Source: Polytrichum commune (taxonomy: Eukaryota; Streptophyta; Polytrichopsida; Polytrichales; Polytrichaceae). From it: a DNA stretch of 64,000 nucleotides. The stretch spans positions 74,477,554 to 74,541,553 of the forward strand of contig OX485803.1 of NCBI GenBank assembly GCA_950295325.1, in the 5' to 3' direction. The notes under the pieces were generated by a model. It was not told the DNA's origin, did not search any database, and worked only from the letters and a program-made list of their open reading frames with translations. Below, one piece after another: positions 1 to 13,022 of the stretch. Both the position numbers and the translations under genes were made by a program. How positions within the stretch are numbered: the stretch's first letter is position 1; every line of letters begins with the position of its first letter.

Positions 1-2300
1 ATTGATGCTCTCATCCAATAGATTCAATGTTGAATCTCACTTATGTAGCTAGGGCAAAGATGATATTGGCTTTAGCACCTTATACCCATCCACCTACTAG
101 CCCTATTGCCCAACATTGATCATGGAAGTGTGGTCCCACCTATGTGTGGAAAGAGAATATAACTAAGGAGTTGCCTAAGTGTTGTGGGAGTGTATTTTAC
201 TAAGTAGAGGCTTTTCATCTATGATGGATAAGTTTATAAAGCCCAAGGCAATAGGAGATGCACTTAAAAGTCCTATTAATGTGGGTGGAATATTGGTGTG
301 GAAATAATTCATTTGGACCACTCTAATTGTCTAGTGGGTGGAAATATCGTGGGTCCAAAACCCCACGTCTTCCCCTCAGTCTTCCTTCCAACAGCTTACA
401 TAGAATAAATTTATTTACCCACATTAATTTCCTAGAATAAACACTCAATGCAATGGCCCATACTAACTTTAAAGTACATACCCGGCATGGGTTGAAATTT
501 GATTAGAGCTCCACAAAATTATAGTGGTCCACAGTGGTCTATTAAGTGTAACTTTAACCATTTAGCACCAAATACCTTCATCGGGCCTCTAGACTACATC
601 CCTGCTACATAGTTTGTAGAGTGTCCAAGCCCACAACTATCTTGACAGGAATCGTTCAGTTTGACCCTTAATATCCTTAGGGCTTTATGTATTTTCAAGA
701 TCATATATAACGTGAGATATGCAAGGTTGCTTTATGAAACATACATGAAGCAAAATTGTTGACACAAGATTGAAAACACATCCATAAGGTTGGACCTTCT
801 ATTTAAGGTCATGAGCTTCATGTAACCATTTTGAAGGCAAAAACTTCAATTTTTTTCATAAAATGAAGCTAACATTAGTTTGCATGAATATTTTTGTAGA
901 TATGTTCATCTTATGAAGACCTATGACTCTTTTTTTAAATGCATAAAAGAATATGATCCTATATGTAGAGTGTCAACAAAATTTGTTGATGAAATTGAAA
1001 ACTTGTCATTTAGTTCATCAAAGTGGATGTCTTTTCCTTCCTTCTCTCTTTTTTATCTTAGATACTTAATCATCTTGGTGATAAACATACCAAATTTGAA
1101 ACAAAACTAATCCAATTAGCATTTCTTGTGTCTTATTGAAGTTTAAATCTTTGAAAATTGATTACTAGAAAACTTGACTTTTTATTGTATTTTGTTTTAT
1201 TGCATGAATAGAGAAAAAGATCCCCAACAACTCTTTGTTTGGAGATAAACACCATTCAAGGATTGAAAGTCAATGGTTTTCATGAATATAGCGATTCTAT
1301 TGGGAAAACCCTTCACCAGTTGGAAGGTTGGCCCTAAGCTTAATGGAAAACCATAAATAGTATGGGAAATCCGAAGCCACTTTTTATAACAACCCTATGA
1401 ATTAAAACTTGCACACTCTCCCATTAAACTTTTCTCTTCTCAAAAGGACCTCCAATCCGTGCTGAGGGGGTACTACCTTCAACTACAAGACCACAATATG
1501 GTCTTGAAATAATAAAACCATTACCCCACCCACAAACAAATGCCTTAAAATCTTGCATTTTGTTTTGAATAGTGACCTCTTGAAACAAACAATCTACCTT
1601 GAACACCAAACTTATATTCCTTCTTCATTGTATATTCATCCTGTGCACAGTATACTACTGAAGAATTGCAAGATCGGATGCACTTCTTGACTCATATTTG
1701 TAGGATTATTGTCTGGACATGGAGAAATGCCAAGGATTCCTCATTATCTGGTTTAGTCTCCAAAAGACCAACATGTTTGTTTCAAAACTTCCAACATTCA
1801 GATGCACACAACACCTTCAACAAAGAACTCCATGGGCAAGGTTCAGTTTTCACTCATACAAGGCATCAATGAACGTCTGTGTGACATATACGTTGGAGCT
1901 CAGAAGTGCTTTGTCAAAGAGCCTACATCGATTCTGCAAATTTTCCACCTAGAAATTCTCTGCAGATGTAATTCATAAGTACATCTCTTGTTGAATGATT
2001 CCATATAAAAATAAACATTTGTGAGTGTACCTGGATGGGGAAAATGCATCATGAGTTTTGTAATTATAGATTAAACTTTCGGCTTACCAAGCGGTCACCA
2101 GACTTCCTGATCCAATTGCAGGAGTGAAGGTGACAGAGATTGCTGAACACATCACTACAAATGACATACAATCGCAAACAGAATCTGCTTGACAATTGAT
2201 GTCCTTTGTATATCTGTCACTTTGGCCCATGTCGCCTTGAATTTCAATATTTACAAATACAGAAGATATAGACCGCGACTGGATTGGGAAAATTGGACTT
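1..2300. other. AT-rich intergenic sequence, no gene seen
   Basis: No reading frame here has recognisable domain content or a coding-like composition; the short ORFs (all under 80 codons) look like chance. I saw no clear repeat structure inside it. The right edge is the 3' flank of the minus-strand PSB27-H2 gene, so roughly 2000-2314 may include its 3' UTR. Confidence 0.5.
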
Positions 2301-2314
2301 AACAATCTACCTTC

Positions 2315-3623
2315 TCAAAGGGAATCATCTGCTTTATTCAGATCTTCCAATACACGATTCCTAATATCTTCAGGCAAGGCCGCGCGAGGCCCCTTCGAAG
2401 TATAGAATTGACCTAGAACTCTAAAGGCCCGCTCCAGAGCTAAATATGAATCCTGCACAAACCAATCTTGTTGATCACAAACCATTTCACAGCCCACTAA
2501 TACAACTTGTTCTTTTTAAGTGTGAGAACAACCGGCTAAAATACAGCAAGTCAAGCAACATCTGCAAATGAAAGTGTCGTCCATATATGGACTGTAAAAA
2601 TATTTCTTCATCAAGAACAAATCCTTTCCATTTCTTCCACAACTTCCCAGAATGACATGTTAAATCAACTTCAGCACACTTGTTCAAGAACAACCTAGTA
2701 AACGGCCTCAGCTTCATAAGCAGAATGATCTTATACTAGTTTCTTCCAATTTAACTCATTTAACAAACTCATTTGTAATAAATAAGAGTGATTACAAGAC
2801 TCATACAAGTAGCACTGATAACCAATGTGCTTAGAAACAAACCTGGTCACCATTCATTAACTGGTTTTCTAGCCTTAGAACGAAGGTAAACTCAAAACAA
2901 GATCACTGAGCCGGATACATATGCCAAGAACATGAATGGAGCAATTCATGAATAAACAGCGACGGGAGGGAGAAGCAAACTACAAACCTCGGTGGAAACG
3001 ATTTTGGAACCCCTCCAATCCTGCAGATACTCACGAATCGCCTCCTTGGCCGAGTCTGCATTTCTTCTAAATTTTGCATCGTTCGCAGTGTCCTCCTGAA
3101 ATGACTCCCGCAAGCTCTTGACAACCTCTCTAACACTCTTTACATATTTCTTAGGCAACTTCTTCCCTGACTTTGTCATCTGATCAGGATCAAGCAGTGA
3201 CAACACTCCATCTACAAATGTACCCCCTTCCTCCGCAACCTGCTTCACATCTCCCTCCTCGGCCATGGCAGGGCAGAGAGAACCTTGAAGTTGTCCAAGC
3301 AGAATGGAGGTGGCACACATTAGTGCAGGAGACAAACATTGACGACGACCAAATTTCATCTCAATATTGTCTTCTGCAGTACAAGAAAACGTTATAGGTT
3401 GTGTATTCAATGCACTTGTTCTACTACTTTCTCTTCTTCCTCCCCACAGCTTGGAGGCATGATCAAGAACCTCAAAATCAAAGGACCTCGTCGAGACTCT
3501 CCTGGAAGTACCCAATTGCTCGAACTGATGTAGATGGCAAACGGTACAGCTTGAGGAGGGTGTAGTAGAATTTCTTGAACACCACCAAGCTGATGAGGCC
3601 AACGGTGCCGAGCAATGCGCCAT
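2315..3623 (-). CDS. PSB27-H2: PSB27-H2 / LPA19-type photosystem II assembly protein (2 exons)
   Basis: Seen: exon 1 (3623-2988) ends at GAG|GTTTGT and exon 2 (2452-2315, TGA) follows TTGTGCAG, both phase 0, giving about 257 residues. The first ~100 residues are Ser/Thr/Arg-rich like a plastid transit peptide. A twin-Arg plus hydrophobic stretch ending near AMA|EEG looks like a lumen-targeting signal. The conserved part has KYVKSVREVVKSLRES and KFRRNADSAKEAIREYLQDW, and exon 2 adds SYLALERAFRVLGQFY and ALPEDIRNRVLEDLNKAD. Known: the four-helix Psb27 family acts in PSII assembly, and the plant PSB27-H2/LPA19 branch is linked to D1 C-terminal processing in the lumen. The start is the first Met of the open frame at 3623; an extra 5' exon cannot be excluded, since a different frame stays open to 3750. 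Family assignment is strong; the H2 rather than H1 paralogue is inferred from the long presequence and exon 2 sequence. Confidence 0.85.
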
Positions 3624-3759
3624 GAAAGCAGAATTTTTTTATACCTGTCACAAAATGAACAAACTTTTTCAGAAGTGTTGTGGATACACAAACAGGAGAA
3701 CCAAATACATGGACACCTCTTGACAAGGCGAAGGACTGAGACATGTACACAGGATTGAA

Positions 3760-4965
3760 CCTCTTAAAACCCTAAATTCTACTGACTCCCAAATCACAAC
3801 ACAGATATCCTTTTACTCCAAGAAGAACAATGTACACCTTTTCAAAACCTTGGAATCTGAACCCTAATGGACATTCTTCTGCTGCCAAAAGGAGGTGCAC
3901 ATACTACAGACCCCAAGCAGCTCAAACAAATCTACCCAGGGTATGGACAGGATATCCAATATAAGGGCACAACAATTAAAGCAACACCAATATATAGCAA
4001 AACCCGTTTCTCCTTTGTATAAGTCACATTATTTGACCACAATTATTCTTTACTTGTTTATTTTCGCGACCGTTGTTGCTGCAGCTGATGGATATACAGG
4101 ATCAACCCTAATATTACAAGTGAGCAGGGAAATCCACTTGTAAAATATAGAGTTCATGGGCTTCTTTCAGATATACAAAGACACTAAATTCCAGACTGCA
4201 TATCGTCAAACCTCTTGATAAGATCTGTTAAACCCCCAAGCACCACGCAAGGCCTTAAAACCCTTCGATACCCACCATTCTCTCATGTATAGCTCTCTCC
4301 CAAATATCCCAATATAAACCCTGCCTTAATTCAAAATTGCAATGCACCCTACGAAAGAGATTCAACCATCACATAGCCGACTCATACCACGACACCCACA
4401 TAAAAGATTCCATACACCATGCCACATGTCACAATGTACCAAGTCTTACCAATCCCTACTCAGACTCTCCAGGTACAACCATGGGCAAGAGATTTCCAAT
4501 TCTTCACCTATCAACTTTTATCATCGAGAAGACTTCACCCTACACAGAAGAAATCGTAAGACGCACTTGCCACAAGCACCAATTTCATCCAATTTGCACA
4601 AGAAGTCAGAAATCTGTGTGCATTGTAAGATTTTTGTGGTTTGATAGAACAACACTAAGAGATGACGATGATGATGATGATGTTAAACTTACAAATAATT
4701 TTTCCCAATTTCACCTCAGAGACTCTGCATCCCTTCCAAGGAAAAACATAAGGTAGATGATGCCACTCCATCTATCAAGAGGCATCATAGAAGGAATTTC
4801 ACCACAAACAGAAGCAATCACAAGGTGCACTGACTTAAGTTTGCATAGAAATTGCACAGAAATTCAGAAATTTGGGTCTTCTGTGGCAATTTTTCGAATT
4901 CTTTAATACAATTAGGAGACGATGATGATGATGATGATGAAGTTAGACTTACAAGTCACATGAAA
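3760..4965. repeat. Upstream region of PSB27-H2 with an old local duplication
   Basis: No gene is seen. Two diverged copies of a ~200-260 bp segment lie at about 4500-4700 and 4785-4965. Each runs from an ACAGAAG-A-ATC stretch through ATTTGCACA/ATTGCACAGA to a GATGATGATGATGAT microsatellite followed by TTA-ACTTACAA. The ORFs in this stretch (up to 139 codons) have no recognisable protein signature. Confidence 0.45.
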
Positions 4966-5149
4966 TCCGGCGTGTGAGCTCGACTGGGCCCAAGAGTGTG
5001 GTGGCTTAGAGAGAATGAAGAGTTGAGAGCAGCGAGTGAACGAGTCGATGGACGAACGAAAAGTGTTATCCATCCAAAAGGGAACGAAAATTAGATGTCG
5101 TTCGTTCGACAAGCGTAGGCGTTCCCACGTAAGCTACATAGGCGTGTGT

Positions 5150-5600
5150 TATTCGGATACTGTTCTCTCTGCGCCCACTTCTCATAACATATGAAACATA
5201 AAATTGGTGCGAGATGATTAGCAAGTCCAATTTGTGTCTAGTCATTTGCCTCATATATTTTGAAGCTCATATAAATTTCTTGTACATTTATGAAAGTGAT
5301 TCTCCTACTCATTAAGTGGTCACAAAGGTCCCCCCATCATGTTGACTGTTGAATTTAGAATGGTGAGCATATTTTGAGTATGTAGTTAATCTCCTTTAGG
5401 CATGTCCTTTGTACATGTATTTCGTGTGTCCATTTTTAGATCCACATCTAACCACATACCACCCAATTTTAGGACATACTTAAATTATTGTTATGTTGGA
5501 TTAACACACATCCACCTTTTGTAAATTCATGTAATGTGGTTGAAGGGGCTACTTATACCCATATTAGATAATTTGTAGTTCATGATCGTTTGTTAAAGAA
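5150..5600. repeat. Dispersed repeat family R1, copy 1
   Basis: It shares ordered blocks with 39240-39620, 43195-43500 and, in reverse orientation, 60250-60430. The blocks include CCCACTTCTC, a GATGATTAGCAA-like stretch, TTTTGGAGCTCATAT-like sequence and a CATTAA-TGGTCA block. Probably a non-autonomous transposon family. Ends were not fixed. Confidence 0.5.
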
Positions 5601-5739
5601 CCTTCCACTCAACTTCTCTTTGGTTCAATTTAGTGTAACTTGGTTCAATCTTATTCATTACCCATGTCATCTTTCTCATAAATTTATACCTAGCCATACA
5701 AAGTCTCTACAATGCTTCCATCCCCAAACTCCCTTGTAG

Positions 5740-5970
5740 GGTTAAGAACCACGTGAGACAAAGGGTATTTTCAAGTGGGAGCTATGAAGCAATGCACATA
5801 TTCATGTAGTATTATGCATATTTGTTGAATATTCTTGAGATACTTTACTATATTTTTTAACTATATTTTGACAAACCTATATTTTTTCTAAAGCTTTTGT
5901 AAGTTTTAGCTTGAAACATTAAATAGGACTATGTCTTTTGTCACACCACATTCTCTAATGGAAAGCCAAT
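5740..5970. repeat. Dispersed repeat family R2, copy 1
   Basis: It resembles 58100-58310 in the same orientation. Shared blocks are AAGGGTATTTTC-AG-GGG, GAA-AATGCA, TTTGTTGAATATT/TTTGGTGAATATT and TAACATGAAA/GAAACATTAAAT followed by GGAC-CTAT. No coding content. Confidence 0.45.
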
Positions 5971-7016
5971 TACCCCCTTAGTGATAGAAATTAGAAGATA
6001 TCCCATCCCAACTTGAAGTCCACATATACATGGATCTAAGTTTTGATGCCTTGATTTTGAGGAGAGTGAGCCTTGTCATCGACCTCTAGGGAACTAATTA
6101 GAAATAATAGGTTCCCAGGGTTCCCAAAGCTCCCAATGTTACAATGAAGTAACGAGTGAGGATCATGTCAAGATAAGGTGGACTTTGCATACCTTACCAA
6201 TTAAAGGGAATCAAGATATGTCATGGGGGATGAACTCTTCATTGGAGACCTAAATGACATGCGTGAGTGAGTATGAAAAAAAACCACCTATATACAAGAA
6301 ATATATAGAGAAAAACATATGTATATTATGTACTATTAGTACGCTATAAAATGGACTCATGTATTTATACTAAGCTTTTCAATTTGATGTGATGAATGAC
6401 TCCACTACATACACAAAATGTAAATCATGAAAGAGCTTTATTATACATATAATCCAATTTCACTTTCCCATGAGAAAGTCATTGAACATTTTTCCATCCA
6501 AAAGATATAAATCATAATAATATGAACCTAAACAACATGTCGTTTGGATGAAATGAGGTAAATTTGATGAAACTAGCACATCCATTGTAAATTTTTCTCC
6601 CTAAACCTTAGGGCCCCCTTTTGTACATCTACCTTTACTTCAAACTTCTTAATAACTTTTTATAATGTACACACCAAAGAAAGCCAATACCTCTCCCTTG
6701 TGTATACATGTACACGAATGCCGCAAGTAATACCCCTTTCTATACTCACAATAGTATGTACATGGTATGAAGAGCCCACCCCCATGGCTATATATAAGTG
6801 CTTCTAGATTCCCCTCATGGATAACAAACAAATCATGGGAGATGTAACTTGTAGCTTTGATAAGAACACAACAAGCTATCTCATTATGCCAAGGTGCACA
6901 AAGAACACGATGCACATGTTTCAAGGGGCAAAGATCATGGTGGGTTCTAGGCCCTAGCAACAAGTCTTTAATGTGTTTGGGGTGTTTGTTTCAACCTTCA
7001 AAGCACTTTGATTGGT

Positions 7017-7033
7017 GGGGGGGGGGGGGGGGT
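7017..7033 (+). repeat. Poly-G run
   Basis: A run of about 17 G residues with one T near its left edge, inside a non-coding stretch. Likely a slippage-prone simple repeat. Confidence 0.8.
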
Positions 7034-7202
7034 ATTTGGAGCCACTATTAGAGTATAATTACCTCAACACCATAATGAGTATGTATGGATAAGTTAAAGG
7101 TGGAGTATCACATAGTTATAATAGAGACCAATGGACAAGCATCAACTTTATGAATGGGAGTAATTATAATCTAGCATGACGTCCCACTAGGTCTACCATA
7201 CA

Positions 7203-7330
7203 CACTACATTGATTATCCCAATTAGTGCATGTTATTATTCAGAGTTACACAATGCTATAACTAATTATTAAGAATGTTATATTTTACCAATCAAAGTCA
7301 TTCCTGTTCAATATAGTTCTATTTATTCAC
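7203..7330. mobile_element. MITE family M1, truncated copy
   Basis: It begins with CTACATTGATTATCCCAAT and continues with a GAGTTACACAATGCTAT block and ACCAATCAAAGTCATT, matching the left half of the full copies at 39759-39982 and 40476-40699. The right terminal inverted repeat is missing. Confidence 0.55.
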
Positions 7331-7639
7331 TTTCAAACATCCCCACTTATCCAAAGCTATGTTTATGATTATATTGTTGTCCCACATTCATTCTGAGATG
7401 TTGGATGATGTTGACCTTGAAATATTATATATTTATATATTTATATATTTATAGTATTTATAGCATAACCTTGCAATATATTCTTCCTCTATAAACCTCC
7501 TCAACTTCACAAGAAGCCTTACGTTGATACCTATTCCTCCTACTGCAATGGTAACCAAAGCCTCCATGTACTTACGACACACACAAGTTCACACTTGTTC
7601 TTGAGAGCCATGAAAGAAAAACTAGTAACAACAGATTGA

Positions 7640-8440
7640 AGACACAGGAGCAGGGGCATGTCTGTGTTAGAAAAACCTCACACCGCAAAGCCGGAATCAG
7701 GGCCACTTCACAAATGAGACTGAGAGCCCGTGACCATTACACTTCAAGCACTCTCATTGGTGGAAAAGGCGGAGTTGGTCCAAGTTCGCTACTTCACACT
7801 ATGCTTGAGGGACCAATGGAGTACGTGAATGCAAGATAGATGTAAAGTCTACATGGATTCCTACATGGCATCATATGGGTCATGTTTCATGGTCACTTGG
7901 ACTATTTTCAAAAACCACTTCTTGGAGGTAGGCCTAACACAAAATCCGGGAGACCATGGCACTCCGAATGCTCACGACTATTGATTTATTGTATTTTATC
8001 ATGTGTGAGGACCCGCGTGAATAAAAATTCATTGAAATAGCATTTGGTTGAGGGCCCGGTCACATATGACTTCACACTACACTTGAGGATTCGTGACCAC
8101 ACCAGATGATTTTGGAGGTGTGGTGGGACAACCTTTGGACACTTTCTTTTGGGCTCTCACAATTTTCATGGTCACGGCTCTTGGCTCGTGTGTGAAGTGC
8201 CCCCATAAATGAGAGCCTAGTAAAAACTTGACCTCCATAAATTTGTGGTTGATTTATCTCAAGTGGGTCCTACTGGACCACTGTTCATGGTATTTAATGT
8301 CACGTGGGTAATGGTGTCACTTACCCTATTTTGAAACGTATGCTAGATTACCTTTATGGGTTGATATCCATGTTAACTTGATGTTCATAGTTATTTGATT
8401 GCGGATGAATGACTTAGGTGGGGTTAATATAGAGAAAAAA
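7640..8440. repeat. Dispersed repeat family R3, copy 1
   Basis: AGGGCCACTTCACA at 7695, ACTCTCATTGGTGG and the following CTTCACACTA-GCTTGAGG recur in reverse complement at about 57670-57790, so the same family lies there inverted. The later part (8280-8440) resembles the tandem unit at 43750-44085 (a GGTATTTAATGTCAC and TTACCCTATTTTGA block). No coding function seen. Confidence 0.45.
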
Positions 8441-8587
8441 TTGTCCATCAACCATCAATTGGTTGCTTGGGAAGTTAGGAGTTAAGTCAGTCTAAATCAA
8501 GTCGCTTGAGATGAAACGGCCACAAACCTATAGCGTAAGAGGTCAAGTTTTACATGTTAGCTAGATGAGAGATTCTATGCTTGTATG

Positions 8588-8622
8588 CAATAATTCCCTC
8601 TCTCTCCCTCTCCCTCTCTCTA
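8588..8622 (+). repeat. CT-rich microsatellite
   Basis: CTCTCTCCCTCTCCCTCTCT-type simple repeat in non-coding sequence. Confidence 0.8.
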
Positions 8623-8639
8623 TTTTACACGTTACGTAC

Positions 8640-11040
8640 TTATTACCTCATAGATAAACAATGGTAGGTAATTCTAGCAAGTGTGGCCACTGTGGCTTGT
8701 AAGGCTCACCCTTCTGTAGCCTTATCTCTCACGCCTTGTGCATCCATTGATGGTAATTTTTATGTCCTCCACCTTTGTTTTGGCCATGTACACTTGTAGT
8801 TGGTTCCACCCCTTGTACTTAGAAACCATCATCTCCAGACGGGCTGGCAACTCTCCATTTTTGTTCTTCGTACATAGCAATGGTTATGTATGTTGTCAAC
8901 ATCTCAACAAACCACATTGCATTTTACTCTATCCATCAACAAATTGAATTGGACTCAACTTGAAAGCATCATGTCAACATGTGGCACCCAAGTAAGGAAT
9001 CCACCCATCTCGCAAATTTTGGCTCAAAAATTTGGTGATGGTCCCTTTTTCTCCTAGTAGGCAACCATACTTGTGCAACATTCCACTCTTGTTCCATTGC
9101 GACATAACCATTTTGCCCCTTTTGGACGTCCTCCTCAACTCAAAATCTTGCAACCCTTCTCCTAGAATTCACTAGCTACTTTCCAAACACCCCATATAGC
9201 ATCTTTGTGTTCTTAACGTGAATTTTGATGACATTGCGAGTCACGTTTCTTCTCCGCTTTAAGTTCTTGGCAACTACCTGCATTAGATTTTCGGGTGCTC
9301 AAAACCCTGGAACCTCCATTCTAATGTCTCAAATCGATTCCCATTTGAGCATGAAGTCATGCTCTCCCTAGTCTACATGCCGCAACGGAACACTCTACTT
9401 GATAAGTCAAATGCCCTTTTCTTTAAAGCTTCCCAAAAGGCTCCTACCGGGTCTCCCAATGCATCTATCTTTACTAAACATTACACTCCTTCCTGCATTA
9501 AATTCAAAAATTACTTATTTAAATTCAATGATGTAGTTTTATATATTTATATATTTAAATTATTTCTTTTATTTCTTTACTTTGAATGTTTCCCCTATCC
9601 TTCAATCTTTTTCTTTTCTTACCAAGAAGTACATGTCGACACTTATTTGTTCAAATACACCTTTGAATTTCATAAAGTCACTCATATAGAATCCTCATAC
9701 ATTCCTACTGTCACTCCTTCATTCACATTTACCCCTTTTAGTTGTGAACTACCTTGAATTCATCATTTTCTTCATCAATAACATCATGACAAGTTGCATT
9801 TCTACTTTTAAAAGGTTGCATATGCAGTTTTTGCTATAGACAAACAATATGCCTAGGGGAAGGAAATGTGCATATGACCCCGTAAATTATGATTCAAGAA
9901 CCAACCCAACTTGGTCCCGGTTAACACCAACCATCTGAGGCAACCCAAACCATACAATATTGTGGTTCCCTTGATCGTGGTGAGGCTAGCACATCAACTC
10001 AACCAAGCTCGTCTACGTTGAATTTGATGAGTTCTTTTGATGCACGATTCGAGTGTCTATGTCCTTCTTGGTTTTGCAAATTGGTCAACCTGTGTGAAGA
10101 TGCCTCAATATTGTTGCCAAATACGTTTGTGCAAATGATGTAACGCAACAAGTCAAGGCGTGATTTTCTTTTCACATCCAATAGAACATTCTTAAATTAA
10201 TTGGTGCATTCATCTTCTTCACGTTTTGGTTATAGGATGTGGATATGTTTCGATTCACAAGTTTCTATATAAGGATGTATAATTGGATAATCTTTTTTTG
10301 GTGACAATACTATATGATATAAATAAGGCTATATCCTAAATACATCAAAAGTACTAGTTATGCTAAGCTCTATGTTTCTACCTCAAAGTTGGTACAACAC
10401 CTCCAACCATGAGTACGTGGGCATCCCGTCACGTACAAACATGAATCGTGTATACACATGTCTAAATCACAATGAATGATTATTATAACAAGAACTCCAT
10501 ATAAACATCAAGCCATTATGTTAAGTAAGTGTTCATGTTGTACAAATCGCCCATCCATGTACCTCGGATTCTTCCTTGACGCCAATATGGATATCATTAT
10601 TTCCACATGTACCTTGAATCATCAAAGTGGGCTAAATCTCCATGATCCATGTATATGGACATTGAGAAGTTGCATAGTGAGAAGTTTTATCCCAAACTTT
10701 TTACCATTTGGTATGAAAATCTTGTGCCCTTATAAACCTCATGTGTAATGTGAAGTTGATGTTGCCCCTATAGCCGATGTAACACTACAAGAGAAACAAG
10801 GGTTTTTAGTACAATGTTTTAGCATGCATGTGCTAATTGGACCAACACTTCATGAAAAAAAAAATCGACATGTTTCTAGTATAAGTGTTGGAAAATAATC
10901 ATTGTTGACACATTGACGCCCCGATATTGTTTATAGGACGACTCACATCGTCTTATAAACAATCAGACAATTTGCCCAATAGATTGTGTGAATTATGGTC
11001 AGTAATTTTTAAGGCGTATGTGGAAAATCATGTACACAGT
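8640..11040. other. No supported gene
   Basis: The largest frame is 132 codons (9359-9757, plus) and is rich in Phe/Tyr from an AT-rich stretch, with no recognisable motif. The minus strand at 9060-9440 reads as a broken coding-like stretch interrupted by several stops and may be a decayed transposon ORF; I cannot name it. Confidence 0.4.
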
Positions 11041-11410
11041 AAATAGTAGACAATGTCCAGTATATAATAAATAAAATCCGTTAATAGTAAAATAATATAC
11101 TATAAATAGTAAATAATAATATCACACCATTAATAGAAATAATAGAAAAATATAACAAAATAATAAATATCAGACCATAAATAGTAAATAATATACTATA
11201 TACAATAGATAAGAATAATATACTAAAAATAATAAATAATAAACTATATAAAATAGATAATAATAAAAATACTATAAATAATAAACAAAAGACCATTAAT
11301 AGTACTAATATACTATGAATATTGAAAATTAAATATCAGACTATAAATAATAAACAATATACTATATACAGTAGATAATAATAACATACTGAAAATAATA
11401 AAGAAGCACG
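11041..11410. repeat. AT-rich degenerate tandem repeat
   Basis: Repeated variants of ACTATAAATAATAAA, ATAATATACTATA and CAGACCATAAATAGTAAATAA with a loose period of a few tens of bases. The minus-strand 71-codon ORF here is low-complexity Ile/Leu/Phe and is not a gene. Confidence 0.7.
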
Positions 11411-12960
11411 GGTTATCCAACTATGCATTTATTTAGGCTCCTATTGGATGTTTACACTTTGAATTACCAATATACCTTCATAGTGTATTTTTCATTTGAC
11501 AAAGCTGGGATTCACAATTTCCGTTTACTAATTATGGGTTTCCTTACATGAAATGGAAGTTTCATTTTCTTATTTAAGTTGACTATGGTGTTCCAATCAT
11601 TCTAATCTAGGGTGTTGCAAATGTATGTCTGTCTCATATGTACATGCTCGACTCCAAGCCCAATCAAAAAATGTAGTAGTAACTTTGGCCTTTAACCTCT
11701 AATGTTTTATACCACCATAATCTAGTCGTGAATAATTTGCTTTGACCCCTTCGACACTCATTCGAATGAATTTTGGATTGTTTCAACTATTCCTCTTGTT
11801 CATGTTCAGGTTTGCTATGTCATGCCAGGTGGATAATTTTGATTCAACAAAGTTAGTTTATTTCAGATTAATTCAAATATGATAGTGTGCTCTCAAGTGG
11901 TTTATAGTGGAACTGGTCCATAAATGCTTGCTTGACATTTGTCACCTCCACAGTTTATGGGCAACATATCCTAAACATGTTTTTTGTTGATCCCTATGTG
12001 CAAATGATTCCCACTTGATCTAAAATTTTGCATGACACTCAAAAGCAACATATCCTAAACATCTACCACTAGAACTTTTAGTTGGCCATGTGTTGGTGGG
12101 TGTAAATCTATGTGGAAGGTGTGCAATTGTGCTACCACTGCCTCAAATTGCAAAGCTTCCCAAAAAATCACAAAATAATGGTTTCAAGTTTTGTGAGCTG
12201 ATTTGAGTAGGTATATTGCCCCTCTTTTGAACAAGGGTAACATTTTTTCATTTGGAGTTGACTTGAGTGCAGGTTCGATAAAAAAACCAACCCTAATTTC
12301 ATTTCTAAATTATTGCCCCTCAAGACCATTATTGACATTCCTATTATAATCTCCTACATAACTCAATTTCAACATTCAAAATTTGGACTGTGAGTGCACC
12401 GTCAGGCCAGTGTGCTGACGTGACTTGCCGTATATTATTACGCAGAAAATGCCTTGTGAGTACTTACTTGCCTCCATCAATCTTAATGCAGTGTGTTAGT
12501 ACCTGCCATTGCCTTCGCTGTCCATTTCTGAAGGTAGACCGATCATTAGCAGACGACCCTAACCCTCACACTTACGTAGGAGTTATCTTACGCTCATTGC
12601 ATGTACTCTAACTCCCTTTCAAGGTCTGTCCCTTACCTTGATCATGGTTGACACAGGGATTAGAGTATTAAGCTCAGTTCTGTCAGAAAATCCCTCTCTC
12701 TCTCTCTCTCTCTCTGTGCTCACTCACCAAGCTATGCGGTTTGGCTCACATATCAGTAAAGTATTCATGTTGGCATCTTTGCGTCGTGTCTAGACACTTT
12801 CAACACTGCTGTGTTTTGGAAGACGCAGGACTCAGGACAGAGTATCTCCTCATAGCTTGGTGAGTCATACATGGTGGACATTTTCCTGGTGAGATTTGTG
12901 CACATCAATGCAATGAGTGGTTGATGCTGAAGTCAATAGCTTCCATGCTTAACATTCATA
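11410..12960. other. Intergenic sequence upstream of the IRG-type gene
   Basis: No gene seen. A TC microsatellite lies at about 12690-12714. CTGCTTGCAG|GGCGCC near 12980 would be a good splice acceptor, so the TC tract and flanks could form a transcribed leader with a 5' UTR intron. That is inference only. Confidence 0.35.
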
Positions 12961-13022
12961 AGTTCATTGGCTGCTTGCAGGGCGCCATTCACTTGCCCTA
13001 GTTTCGATTTGCTATTGGAAAA

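Noticed and set aside
11081-11296. Hydrophobic 71-codon ORF resembling a membrane peptide
   Set aside because: It is encoded by an AT-rich tandem repeat.
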